NCBI GenBank assembly: GCA_000969725.1
Contig: JXSR01S034653.1
DNA: 22,062 nt
Reading direction: 5' to 3' (one strand)
Source: Ophiothrix spiculata
Taxonomy: Eukaryota > Echinodermata > Ophiuroidea > Amphilepidida > Ophiotrichidae
Below the pieces are notes generated by a model. The model saw only the letters and a program-made list of their open reading frames with translations. It was not told where the DNA came from and did no database searches. The position numbers and the translations under genes are program-made. Shown here piece by piece: positions 1 through 8,715 of this stretch; positions within the stretch are counted from its first letter, which is position 1, and the number at the start of each line of letters is the position of its first letter.

Positions 1-425
1 GTACTCATGTTAAATTTAGAAAAGGAGGTGCTTTGTTTGATCTTTTATCTGGTGAATCTATCTGAGGCCTGGTGCAGACTGCTCTATCATATAGAATATT
101 TTGCTTAGAATATGCTATGCTGACGACAAAATGACGTAGGTCATCGAATAAAACAGTGTTTTTATTCGATGATCTACGTCATTTTGTCGTCAGCATAGAA
201 TATTCTAAGCAAAATATTCTATACGATAGAGGAGTCTGCACCGGGCCTTAGGTACAAATTTAGGATAGTCACACCACCATCAAAGAATTATTGCAAATTA
301 ATTTTCTCTCAATTTGAGCCATTTTAGTGTATATTTTTGTACTTTTTGGATTTTACTACACCTTTAAGCTTTATTTAAATGATTTCCATAAGTTTTAATT
401 CTAAGTGGAATCTAGGCTAGTCCCT
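1..425 (+). repeat. Repeat A copy 1 (TTAA-type DNA element, 5' end outside window)
   Basis: This is the right-hand part of a dispersed element that occurs twice more, at 8191-8711 (minus) and 10604-11109 (plus). Shared landmarks are the ATCTTTTATCTGG block, GAGGTACAAATTTAGG, the block around GTCACACCACCATCA, the TTTAAGCTTTATTTA block and the end GGAATCTAGGCTAGTCCCT. The last five bases before the flank match the inverted ends of the complete copies. The flank here is TTGA where the other copies have TTAA. A 182-bp hairpin transposon interrupts it at 66-247. No coding frame is visible, so it is a non-autonomous DNA element. Confidence 0.85.
66..247. mobile_element. Perfectly sized hairpin MITE nested in repeat A (Harbinger-like)
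   Basis: Almost the whole element is one inverted repeat: two arms of about 88 bases around a 6-base loop (154-159), with only a handful of mismatches. The ends read GGCCTGGTGCAGACT and, on the other strand, GGCCCGGTGCAGACT. The flanks are TGA (63-65) and TTA (248-250). The uninterrupted repeat A copies read ATCTGAGGTAC at this point, which fixes the boundaries. A three-base target duplication and GG-starting ends fit the PIF/Harbinger superfamily, though the duplication is imperfect. No coding capacity. The high arm identity implies a young insertion compared with its host repeat. Confidence 0.85.
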
Positions 426-1286
426 TTGAATAACAATTCTTGTTTGAACTTTGTGCAAATTAATTTTAAACACAATTTTGGCAATAGTAGATCTCATGAA
501 ACACCAAAATTCTTTTTTAAAAAGAAAACTCATCTAAAACAATAATTTCGCTACCGTACTTACATGTATATCAAGAAACCCCTCTACCCTCTTAAGAAAG
601 TACTAGCATAAAACTAGGCCTGAAGCTTAAGACAAAATATTGATAACAGTATTTCTGTTATAGAATCCTACTCTAGAGTAGGCCTGCAGGGTAGAAATCA
701 ATGTCTCACAGAGTGCTGAATAGCGCACTGCTTCGAACGCGCGAGTTTGCTACATAGACACATTCAATTTGTACAAATCAATACAGCTATCTGTTGATCT
801 TTTTTTACCTTGTGGCTTTCAGGTGTTTTATTTTTTGTCTTTTGATTAGTTTAACCTGTTGAACATGAATTTAATTGTAATATAAATATTACAGGGGCAA
901 TATCAACAATCAAGGATGCACGGAGTTATTGCTACCCTGGAAAACAAATATGTACGTTTTGTTTTAGAATTCTTTTTGAAATTTATGAAATGATGATTTT
1001 GTATATTATGTTACCCTGCCATATTGTGCATGGCAGTCAAAATAAAACTGTTTCTTGGTAAATTTGAATCTCATAATCAAGAAAATATCTGAGGCTGAAG
1101 ATGTATTTACAGGGTTTCGTGATACCAAGCAATTTTACATCGGAACAGAACATATATACAAAAACAAAACAAAATTAACAAACAAATTATCAAAGTTTTT
1201 GTGTTGACAGATTATGTGTTAGTTAGGCTGCGAACACATTGAAATTGACATGGATTATCCTGATCACCAAACAAACAAAACACACA
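426..1286. other. Intergenic stretch, no confident gene
   Basis: AT-rich DNA with the TAGGCCT word at 617 and 679. The only gene-like hint is a 57-base block at 895-951 with AG before it and GTACGT after it, open in all three frames. The tract before the AG is not pyrimidine-rich, so I do not call it an exon. Confidence 0.5.
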
Positions 1287-1288
1287 TA

Positions 1289-1522
1289 GAGGCCCTGCAT
1301 GTGACGTAGAATACCGTAAATATGGCGGATTGCTCAAATGCATTCAATAGAAGTGTAACCATTACCAAACACTTCATATTGTCCCATCAATAAAAATGCA
1401 CTATTATCAGTAGGTTAATTACAGTATTTTGTTGAATGGACTGCGATACGCCATATTTATGGGAAAGGTCATCAGTCCAATTCCTTTGTTTGGTATCAAT
1501 CGATAAAAGCATGCAAGGCCTC
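1289..1522. mobile_element. TA-flanked inverted-repeat MITE
   Basis: The ends are inverted copies: GAGGCCCTGCATG from 1289 and, on the other strand, GAGGCCTTGCATG from 1522. Each is bordered by TA (1287-1288 and 1523-1524). The pairing continues inward through TAAATATGGCG and its complement CGCCATATTTA. A smaller hairpin, GAAGTGT with ACACTTC, sits near 1350-1376. The TA target and 234-bp length fit a non-autonomous Tc1/mariner-type element. No coding frame. Confidence 0.75.
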
Positions 1523-1554
1523 TATACGTATACTTCTATGTGATCGTAGCCTTA

Positions 1555-1678
1555 GGGTCCACTTCAAAACTCAACCGGTGGTTACCTGCCAGTTCTAGGT
1601 GGTTCTGGCTGGTCCAACCAGAATAAACAATAGCCAATCAACCAGAATAAACATTGAGTTGAGTTATGAAGTGGCCCC
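1555..1678. mobile_element. Short TTA-flanked MITE (Harbinger-like)
   Basis: The inverted ends GGGTCCACTTCAAAACTCAAC and, on the other strand, GGGGCCACTTCATAACTCAAC are bordered on both sides by TTA (1552-1554 and 1679-1681). The inside holds two copies of AACCAGAATAAACA and a small hairpin, TTCTGG with CCAGAA. The three-base TTA duplication and GGG-type ends are typical of PIF/Harbinger derivatives. At 124 bp it cannot encode a protein. Confidence 0.78.
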
Positions 1679-1761
1679 TTATGGGTTGATGACCTCCATC
1701 TGCTCAGGAAAATATGAATCCTAACTATTTTTTAATCATGAAAAGATAAATAGTTTCCATT

Positions 1762-1848
1762 GGATTTGCAGGGACTCGAACCATGGATTATGGCAGGGTT
1801 AGTCATGCATTACGAGGCGAGAGATCTACCGCTAGGCTATCAAGGCAG
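1762..1848 (-). repeat. tRNA-like sequence, decayed tRNA gene or SINE head
   Basis: On the minus strand there is an exact B box, GGTTCGAGTCC (1772-1782), and an A-box-like TAGCCTAGCGGTAG (1826-1839), spaced as in a tRNA gene. The anticodon-loop region reads CTCGTAA, as in a tRNA-Thr(CGU) loop, but the anticodon and acceptor stems do not pair. The T stem holds with one mismatch. This is therefore a pseudogene or the head of a SINE, not a working tRNA. Confidence 0.65.
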
Positions 1849-1859
1849 CGTTGAAACCG

Positions 1860-2444
1860 TGAACTAAAATCCAAAACATAAACATTAGAATGACGTATTT
1901 TTCTTTTGTTTACATAAAAATAAAAATTGCAATTTTTGCCTCATTGGGATGCTCCATTTTTAAAGTAAATTATGCGAATGCGCATATCAGACAAAATGTA
2001 GATACTAAAAACAGACAATTCACAGCTAAAACAGGGCGAAATCAGAGTCGTAATTCACGTCAGTTTTTTCAGGCAAAACAACGCGGGTTTGTTACATTAT
2101 CATTCAAAATCAACACAACATATTCATAAAATATTATTTGTAATTCAATAATAGGTATCAAGCCTACAATCTGTCAAAATTTGAAAACAGTCGAATCATT
2201 CGAACATCATAAAATCATGACGTTTTGGCGAAATAGGCGTCAATTTTTCGAAGTAGTCTATTGGCGTAATTTTGACCTTGATAATGGACGTAAAATCACA
2301 GTAAAGTTGCATGTATAAACAAGAGACTCTATTCCATATGTACGCCAAAAATTCTGATATGTGTAGTAGGTAAAAATGATGACGTTCAGCCAAACGGCAC
2401 CCATTTACTGTAGCCTTAACGATGTTCAATTATTTGTCTTTCAG
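1860..2444. other. Unassigned stretch, slightly CpG-rich
   Basis: Short open frames on both strands overlap and show no recognisable domain. It contains several CpG-bearing words (TGACGTTTTGGCG, GGCGTCAATTTTTCG). It ends in a good 3' splice-type signal, TTATTTGTCTTTCAG, at 2430-2444, which could begin an exon of an unrecognised, possibly non-coding transcript. Confidence 0.35.
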
Positions 2445-2504
2445 TGAAAGCAGCCATGCTTGTATTGCAAGGAAGAACAAGGTATGAAGCTACGGAGGTA
2501 AAAT

Positions 2505-2795
2505 GGCAGAAGCTTCACAAATAATCCACATTGGAGGAGGGGGATCATAGAACCATCAAACTGATGCTGGCATTGGACCACAACAGGAACTTCACAAATT
2601 AACCCAGTAATATCAAAAATTCATGATGGGTTCCAAACTGACGGCGGGATATACAGGAGCTTCAAATGATAACACTGGGGAGGTAGTGATGTCAAATATT
2701 CATACTGGCTTCAAAACGGATGCTGGCATTTGACAACAGGAGCTTCACAGTTAGTCATGCAATGTATTCACGATGGCATTCAACTGCGGTGTTCA
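2505..2795 (+). repeat. Four degenerate tandem units of about 70-83 bp
   Basis: Each unit begins with a variant of ACAGGAGCTTCACA, at about 2505, 2583, 2652 and 2735. Each then carries a variant of TCAAATATTCATGATGG and, in most, CTGATGCTGGCATTTGAC. Unit lengths are about 78, 69, 83 and 61. The array lies between a splice-acceptor-like sequence ending at 2444 and a donor-like AAA|GTAAGTA at 2803/2804. No frame stays open across it (the frame from ATG 2457 ends at a TAA near 2521), so if it is an exon it is non-coding. Confidence 0.65.
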
Positions 2796-2803
2796 AGAAT
2801 AAA

Positions 2804-3720
2804 GTAAGTAGAACTAGCTGTAGAATCGATGTCATAACTGGATTTATTTCTCTGGATACCAGTCCAAATTCTGCCCTACAAAGTAAAAACGCAGTATGTG
2901 CATTTATAAAGCATAACAGATACTTCTATTAAACATAACATTTCACTTCGATTCATGCCCAAGCAAAAAAGTTGTATTTACATATGTTTGATATCGTAGA
3001 AACTGCCGTAAGTTATGGAAGAGAATTGATTGTCTGCTCATTTGTGCAAGATTTCTCCAAGGGAAAAGGAAGTAGCTTGCAATATATCTGCAATGCATAT
3101 ACTGCTTTTTTACTTTGTAGGGCAGAATTATTCATGTGGCTCACAGTTCATTTTGTATTCCCGTGCTAAAAACAACTGTCAAAGAATGTAATTGCTATTG
3201 TAATTGACTAAGAATATTTAGGTTACTGAGGAAAGCCCGGAAAATTCATATAGATCACAGATTTGTTTTTGCATTTTGAGGTTTTTCTTATTTACAGGTG
3301 AGGAGTGGTAGGGTGGGGTGGGGTTGATTGGAGGGAGTATCTAAAATGGTTCAATTTGATTGGTTTTTGAAAACTCAAAAGAAATCTAATTTTCTCTATG
3401 AAAACTGCTGTCCTTAAATTTGTGAATTGATTGTAAATTCAAATCAGTTTGGTAAACTATGACACTGATCATCAAGTTTTCCAATATCGAAAATTGGATA
3501 AGGTAGATCCAACCTACAAGGTACAAAACATGTCAAGGATCAGATATAATACAGGAGGTGACCTAGATCATAATAATAAATTTGGGGTAAAAGCAGAGTA
3601 AGCCAACTTGATTTGGTGAAAATATAAAACAATATGTAGGCCTAGTATTAGTTAATATGTATATAGGATAGGCCTAAAGCAAATTCAACAGGTAAACAAG
3701 AGAAACAATTTAAAGACTCA
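2804..3720. other. No gene seen; G-rich patch
   Basis: AT-rich DNA with only short, unremarkable frames. At 3310-3323 three adjacent G runs (GGGTGGGGTGGGG) follow a TTTACAG acceptor-like site, with a fourth G run a little further on. This is a possible G-quadruplex on the plus strand. TAGGCCT words occur at about 3639 and 3671. Confidence 0.4.
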
Positions 3721-4111
3721 CCGAAAATACAAAGATATATAAAACGGCACAACATTTCAAGTAGGATAAACCCCTTTTCATCAGGCTAACACAAACCAAG
3801 TAAAGACAGTACCGAAACTATCTACAAAACAATATTCTTTGTGTTTATGGAAACGGAAAATTATTTTGGCATGGCCCCGTCAGTCAAATAAGCATTTACA
3901 TTGGCCAATCACCTCAATGTTGATAGAAGAAAATCCAAATGTTTTCATAAGTTTGTTATTCAGAAACACTAATGTATTAATTGTTAAGACATCAGAACGT
4001 AGGTTTGAAAAACAGCACATGTATGACGTCAGTAGGAATCAGACTCATCTTCCTGTCACAGTTCATAAGGGTATGTTTACATTGAACTTGGAATCTCTGG
4101 GATGGTTATGA
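3721..4111 (-). repeat. Possible Penelope-type retroelement end
   Basis: Read on the minus strand, 3784-3755 has the order CTGATGA, an imperfect stem-loop (AAGGGG then CCTACTT), then GAAA. This is the order of the conserved core of hammerhead ribozymes, which are known to be carried by Penelope-like retroelements in many animals. A convincing stem III and cleavage site are not visible, so the motif is decayed or coincidental. The adjoining open frame at 3839-4111 (plus) has no recognisable domain, and I do not call it a gene. Confidence 0.3.
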
Positions 4112-4383
4112 GATGTTTGTCTTTGGCTGTTAAATTGCAGTTACTGGTAGTATTTATTAGAAACTTTGCAGTAGATGTTTAGAAAATCAAATGTATGTGA
4201 TAGATGTATAAAAGTGATGATTTGATAACATAAAATATTTCGTCATTTTGAAAATCTTCTTTAAAAATCATACCAAAAGTTTTAAAATCATACCAAACCA
4301 CTTTTCCTTTTCAACTAATGGCTATTTGGAAGTAACAAATACCCACACATCAGAATGTTAAACAAATCATCATACTCTATTAA

Positions 4384-4700
4384 AGGTGCATTCATGATTT
4401 TGATGTAACAATAACCTCACCTATTTTCTAGCTAAATAGAAAAAGAGTACCAAATAAATGTATGCTGAAAATTTCACTTGATTTCGACCGCTTCGTTTTA
4501 TGAGCTTTTCAGTATTTCAAAAATCTCCATTTGCTTCTGTACTGTAATTACTGACACATTTTCTCACTTATCTCAAAAATGCAAGCACATTGAAAGAGTG
4601 GTTTGGGATCGTAATATATACCAGTCAAGGATTTGTCCTAAAAAACCCAGTTTTGATAGAGGTGATCTTGATGATGAAAAGTGGATCATGAATTGCCCCT
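4384..4700. mobile_element. TTAA-flanked inverted-repeat element
   Basis: TTAA (4380-4383) is followed by AGGTGCATTCATGAT. The other end, read on the opposite strand, is AGGGGCAATTCATGAT, followed by TTAA (4701-4704). The perfect TTAA duplication and the AGG start match repeat A, although the sequences differ otherwise, so the same transposase class may have moved both. The 76-codon frame at 4478-4708 runs through the right end of the element and has no domain; I treat it as chance. Confidence 0.72.
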
Positions 4701-4704
4701 TTAA

Positions 4705-5022
4705 ATGAACTGTATTTTTGTTTTACAATTTTCGTGATAATTTTTGGCATGCTGATATGAAATAACACAACCATAAAGGAGATGTACATTCACAATATCA
4801 CTGGTTGAATTGGGGGACTCAATATTTTCCTTGCTAGGCAGGGTAAATTTTAAGGATTCTGACGAAGGACACACCATTTCAATGCAATTTTGAAAGGGTA
4901 AACTATTTTAGAAGACAATTACAGAATAGCATAGCATTGTTAAGTTATAGGGCATCAAGGCACCTGGCAGGGGCATTGGGGCAAATTGCCTTGAAAACAG
5001 GCTTGAAGTTTACCCTGATGTA
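4705..5022. other. No gene or repeat recognised
   Basis: AT-rich flank between a TTAA element and a SINE. A short G-rich stretch lies near 4968-4982. Nothing further can be supported. Confidence 0.4.
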
Positions 5023-5023
5023 A

Positions 5024-5265
5024 GGGGCGCCGTAGTGTAGTGGTTAGCAATCTTACCTTGCACGTAATGGGCCCAGGTTCGATTCCCAGGGAGGATTGCC
5101 TTGTCTGAAATTATGGAATCTCAAGAGTCATTGCCTAGATGTCTTTGTCTGACTTGGTATCAAATATTCAATCTTCTCGGCCCCTTACATGAAGCATTAA
5201 GCACCCAACTTTGGTTTTGGTAGGGTTGTGCGGGCCAGATATCAGAAACCCTAGTCTAGAGAGAG
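5024..5265 (+). repeat. tRNA-derived SINE
   Basis: The head at about 5024-5100 has an A box (TAGTGTAGTGG), an exact B box (GGTTCGATTCC, about 5076-5086) and an anticodon arm TTAC-CTTGCAC-GTAA with four paired bases, which would read TGC. The T stem has two mismatches, so it is not a functional tRNA. The following roughly 160 bases, which contain CGGCCCCTTACATGAAGC, are taken as the SINE body. The right end is uncertain and no poly-A tail is seen. Confidence 0.7.
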
Positions 5266-5269
5266 AAAG

Positions 5270-5470
5270 ATCAACTCCAAAAGGGGTCAAGAGAACTACA
5301 GTGACCTAAAAATGACCCTTGAGAACAATTTTCTTTGGTCTTGGGTTAAATTTGGGCTTTGGAAGCAAAAATTTCTAAACTTTTGCTTGAAATTGGTGTC
5401 TTGGGACCTAATCTTCAAAAAAATGAGGCTATACTGACAATTTTTGAAAGTAGGGCTTGTGAACTAAAGA
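5270..5470. other. Unassigned repeat-like DNA
   Basis: Loose recurrences of GGGGTCAAGAG, GACCCTTGAGAAC and CTTGGGT suggest an old low-complexity repeat. The same style resumes at 5690-5760 on the other side of the inserted MITE (GGGTCATGAGAGCC), so the MITE probably landed inside it. No coding frame. Confidence 0.35.
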
Positions 5471-5472
5471 TA

Positions 5473-5682
5473 CTGTATTACGGACAATTTCGGTGGGGGT
5501 TTAATTTTCGCGCTTTTCGCGATTAATTAGTCAACCGCGAATTTTAAACTCCGCGAAAATAATATTTTATCATTGACCTCAATATGTATAAACTTGAAAA
5601 CGCGAATTTAATACCCACTGAAGTAGCCAGAACTAGCTAAATCGCAAAAAATTAATCCCGAGAAAATATTCCGCTATACTAG
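5473..5682. mobile_element. TA-flanked CpG-rich MITE
   Basis: Left end CTGTATTACGGACAATTT and right end (other strand) CTAGTATAGCGGAATATTT are bordered by TA (5471-5472, 5683-5684). Inward, TTTAATTTTCGCG pairs with CGCGAATTTAAT, and TTCGCG/CGCGAA recurs several times. It is one of the most CpG-rich 200-bp stretches of the window. About 210 bp long with no coding frame. TA target fits a Tc1/mariner-type derivative. Confidence 0.72.
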
Positions 5683-5684
5683 TA

Positions 5685-5969
5685 GTGCTTGAAATGGGGT
5701 CTAGGGGCGGCAGACAAGGCGGAAAAAGGGGGTCATGAGAGCCACACATACCTGTACCACCTGTCTAGGTCAGAGCCCCTCCTCCCTGGGTGTAGTCATA
5801 AGATAATGTCACATGATAGGGACAGAATAATTCAATTTGAAATCAAGTCAGTCATGGTGTGGTCATGAGATATCTGAACCTTTGCCTCATACAATCCTAA
5901 GTAATGAAGTAATTTGATGGAATTCACATAAGCAATTGCATCTCAGAACACAGGATGAATGGCGACTTA
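5685..5969. other. No gene seen
   Basis: Continues the GGGTCATGAG-type repeat seen before the MITE (to about 5800), then plain AT-rich DNA up to the left end of the next element. Confidence 0.35.
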
Positions 5970-6360
5970 CGGTGTCTGGTCCATGATAGATCTGACTGAA
6001 ATTTGCTGGTAAAAATCGGCATGAATAATATTTTTATTGATGTAGAACCAATTTTTAAAATAAAAATTGGGGGTCACCGAACTCGGTTTTGCATGCGATT
6101 CAGTTTAATAGCATTTTTGGAACTTTTGGGGGAAAATTAGTACAGGGGTCTATGGGATATGTGGCAAAAATGACATAATTTAGTGTTGATTCATAAACTT
6201 CCCACTGAAATTCTGTGTCAATTTTTTCACAAAATTTGCGAAAAAGTATATTCTTTCAATTAAACAATAAAAATTGGGTGTCACCGACCTATTTTTTACA
6301 GAAAATGTGACATTTCCGACTTCAGAATATTCTGCGTATACTGCGCATTAAGGGTGGGAG

Positions 6361-6437
6361 TTTCGGGAATTATTGCTCCCGAGACTCGAGTTGGTTTTTC
6401 GGGCGGGACTCGGGATTCCCGAAAATAATCCCGAAAT
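6361..6437. repeat. Inverted TCGGGA/TCCCGA block, copy 1
   Basis: The block starts TTTCGGGAATTATTG and ends AATAATCCCGAAAT, so it folds on itself; inside it repeats CGGGA and its complement many times around GGGCGGGACT. A related block in the same orientation lies at 7319-7400. Both are inside the 1.5-kb element. Confidence 0.6.
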
Positions 6438-6910
6438 ATGAGAGTGCCGTTCACGTACGCAAAATCTGTGTTTCATTGCATGTACTATGTCATGTGTGTT
6501 AGACTGTCGAATATGGCAACTTGTAATGCTGTCATTTTTTGACAATTTGATACAGATTTTCAGACTTACCAAACCACTAGTCCGTAAAAAATGTTTTTAA
6601 AATAATGATGATGTCCTTTAATTTTATTATTTTCAATGTGATATTCGTGTGTCGAACTCGGTCTTAGCTCCATGTTGCGCTGTGTTCTTTTTGTCCACTA
6701 GCTATATAGCTTGTTGGTCGTGTTTCGTGTGCACAGTTCAATTTTTACATGGAGAATTTGTTACTGCATTACTATAATTCGAACTGTTATAGACCAAAAC
6801 TTTTACTAATACATTGTTGCAACCAAAAATATTATAAAATGAAGGAAAATAGTAAAGATTATTGCGATAAAATCAAGATCAAATGTTGCTTTTTTCATGT
6901 TATTTACGCA

Positions 6911-7044
6911 AATAAAACCCGGAAGTAAACGTCGCCATTTCAGCGGTACCCAGTTTTACGTTGCTCCAATGCAATGCTACTAGTACCGGTTGGAAAAGAT
7001 CGCGTGACTCGATGATTTGATCTTGTTATGAACTGCGCATGTGT
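6911..7044. promoter_or_regulatory. CpG-rich promoter-like patch
   Basis: Within about 130 bases lie an ETS-type site CCGGAAGT (6919-6926), a YY1-like CGCCAT (6933-6938) and an NRF1-like ACTGCGCATGTG (from 7032). CpG is frequent from here to about 7260, well above the surrounding DNA. In animals this trio marks TATA-less housekeeping promoters. The sequence shows only the motifs; promoter activity and direction are inference. A 41-codon frame at 7160-7285 lies downstream but is unconfirmed. Confidence 0.3.
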
Positions 7045-7318
7045 AAGTGTGATAGTTAGTAGTTTATGGAAATAAGAACATCGTCATCTAGTGACATTAA
7101 TAATATAAACAAAACAGGTTCATTTTTCGCGATCGAAGCGTAATTTTGTTGTTGATAAAATGACATTTTATCGGACAGCTTTCGTTTGGTTTGTGTTTTC
7201 GTCTACCGCATATTTCTTACGGAACACGAATCTTTACTACTTTCGGATCATTGGAAATACATTAAAATGGATTATTACAGCTTGAAATGAAAAGTTTGTA
7301 CTTTTAAATTGGTACCAC

Positions 7319-7400
7319 TTTCGGGAATAGGGAACATTTTTTTGTTCCCGAGTCCCGACTTTCACGGGCGGGACTCAAATTCCTGGGTCCCGATCCCAAA
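7319..7400. repeat. Inverted TCGGGA/TCCCGA block, copy 2
   Basis: Begins TTTCGGGAATAGGGAAC and carries GTTCCCGAGTCCCGAC and ACGGGCGGGACTC, matching the order of copy 1 at 6361-6437 in the same orientation but with substitutions and small indels. Immediately followed by TACTGCGCATGCG. Confidence 0.55.
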
Positions 7401-7475
7401 TTTACTGCGCATGCGTGTTGCTGCACTTGCAGGATCAAAACAAGTGCGTACCAGTACGCATGGACCAGACACCTT

Positions 7476-8186
7476 AAGCAGCTATGTCAAATGTGTTGAT
7501 GTGTGAGAGTTAGGCTACTAAATGAATGTAGAATTTGCATTGAGTTTTTGCAGATGTGTGCAACGGTTCATTTAAAATGCTACAATTTAAGAAGATTGTC
7601 CAGGAAGCTCATCAAAAATCTCCCCTTTTTATCTATGCAGTAAACCAGTGAACTTTATTAGAGTTCCTTCTTCTCACTACTACTCCACCTCCACAAAAAC
7701 ATTGATATGACACAACAGTGTCTGTTAAAATGAATAAATGGATAGTAATGAACTTATAGATGTTGATGTAAAGGACATGACAGACATGTCAGACAATAAT
7801 GTCATTATATTATTTATTGGATATATTATATTGTTCAGTGATTGGTCATAAGTCTGTCACATGATTAAAAATAGTTTTCACTCTTTTTCAAGATACAAAA
7901 CAGGTATTCATCGATAAAGTGTGGGGTACTTTTATTAACAAGAAAGGTACTCAGTATCTTGTACGCACAATATGGAACGGTTAGCATTGAAAGGAGAAAT
8001 AAAATCACCATTGGGCATTCTATTATTAAAATTGTCCTTTTAACCAACCAAATCTATTCGGTATGTAAAACGAAAATTGACTGCTTTTCGTTCGGGGCAT
8101 GGTTAAAATTATTTCCCGTAAATCATCTGATAACCATGAATATGCCCTCAGCTTTGCTTCATGGTTTTGAGATCACATTGGGGGAA
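7476..8186. other. No gene seen; small inverted repeat
   Basis: CATGACAGAC (7776-7785) is inverted at about 7852-7863 (GTCTGTCACATG) around an AT-rich centre, possibly an old short foldback. Overlapping open frames at 7865-8047 (minus) and 7959-8204 (plus) shadow each other, and the second runs into repeat A, so neither is called. Confidence 0.4.
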
Positions 8187-8190
8187 TTAA

Positions 8191-8711
8191 AGGGACTAGC
8201 CTAGATTCTACTTAGAATGAAAAACTTATGAAAATGCTCTAAATAAAGCTTAAAAGTGAGGTAAATCCAAAAAGAGTACACAAAAAAATTACACAGAAAT
8301 GGTTCAAATTAAGAGAAAATTAAATAACAAAATATCATTCTGTGATGGGGATGTGGCTATCCTGTGTTTTCTAAAACCCAATTTTGTACCTCAGATGGAT
8401 TTACCACTCAGATAAAAGATTAAACAAAGCTCCTGGAGAAAATTTAATACATAATAAAAGAGAAACAATTTCATCAAAAATAATTTGTTTACCCATCACA
8501 GGTGTAGGAACAAGATCTTTTTAAACTTTGAAACTAGAAACACTGTTTTCACAACATTTTTGTGCGTTGGCGTAAAAAATTAAAGTTGGCAAAGAATTGC
8601 AATTTTCTCCAATATTCCTCAAAATCATGGATTACTATAAACATGTTCTATTGATTCATGTAAAAAAATATGTAGGTAAAAAATTAGTGGGAAGAATCTA
8701 GACCAGTCCCT
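8191..8711 (-). repeat. Repeat A copy 2, complete, TTAA-flanked
   Basis: The ends AGGGACTAGCCTAGATTC and (other strand) AGGGACTGGTCTAGATTC are each bordered by TTAA (8187-8190 and 8712-8715). The body aligns along its length, on the opposite strand, with 10604-11109, and in part with 1-425. The copies are clearly diverged by substitutions and small indels. At about 521 bp without a coding frame, it is a non-autonomous DNA element of a TTAA-using class (Kolobok or piggyBac type; AGG-starting ends argue against typical piggyBac). Confidence 0.85.
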
Positions 8712-8715
8712 TTAA

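Larger units (their letters stand above)
5971..7473. mobile_element. 1.5-kb DNA element with 15-bp perfect inverted ends
   Basis: GGTGTCTGGTCCATG (5971-5985) is exactly inverted at 7459-7473 and the flanks are TTAC on the left and TTAA on the right, close to a TTAA duplication. Inside are a 22-bp direct repeat (6059-6080 and 6266-6287, one mismatch, containing AAAAATTGGG and GTCACCGA), two related blocks rich in TCGGGA and its complement (6361-6437 and 7319-7400), three ACTGCGCAT sites (6340, 7032, 7404), and a CpG-rich core at about 6900-7260. No transposase frame is present. It may be one non-autonomous element or a composite of older insertions. Confidence 0.6.

Noticed and set aside
895-951. 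57-base block with AG before it and GTACGT after, open in three frames
   Set aside because: No pyrimidine tract before the AG and no recognisable peptide; 57 bases can be open in all frames by chance.
1762-1848. Possible functional tRNA-Thr gene on the minus strand
   Set aside because: The exact B box is persuasive but the acceptor and anticodon stems fail, so it is called a pseudogene or SINE head.
3839-4111. 90-codon plus-strand frame beside the hammerhead-like motif
   Set aside because: No retroelement motif in the product, and the neighbouring signal is on the opposite strand; treated as chance.
5024-5100. Possible functional tRNA gene (TGC anticodon)
   Set aside because: A and B boxes and part of the anticodon stem are present, but the T stem has two mismatches and the acceptor ends do not pair; a SINE head fits better.
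6361-7400. LTR-like pair of direct repeats about 960 bp apart
   Set aside because: The blocks are short (about 80 bp), internally palindromic, lack TG...CA borders, a primer-binding site or a polypurine tract, so an LTR element is not supported.
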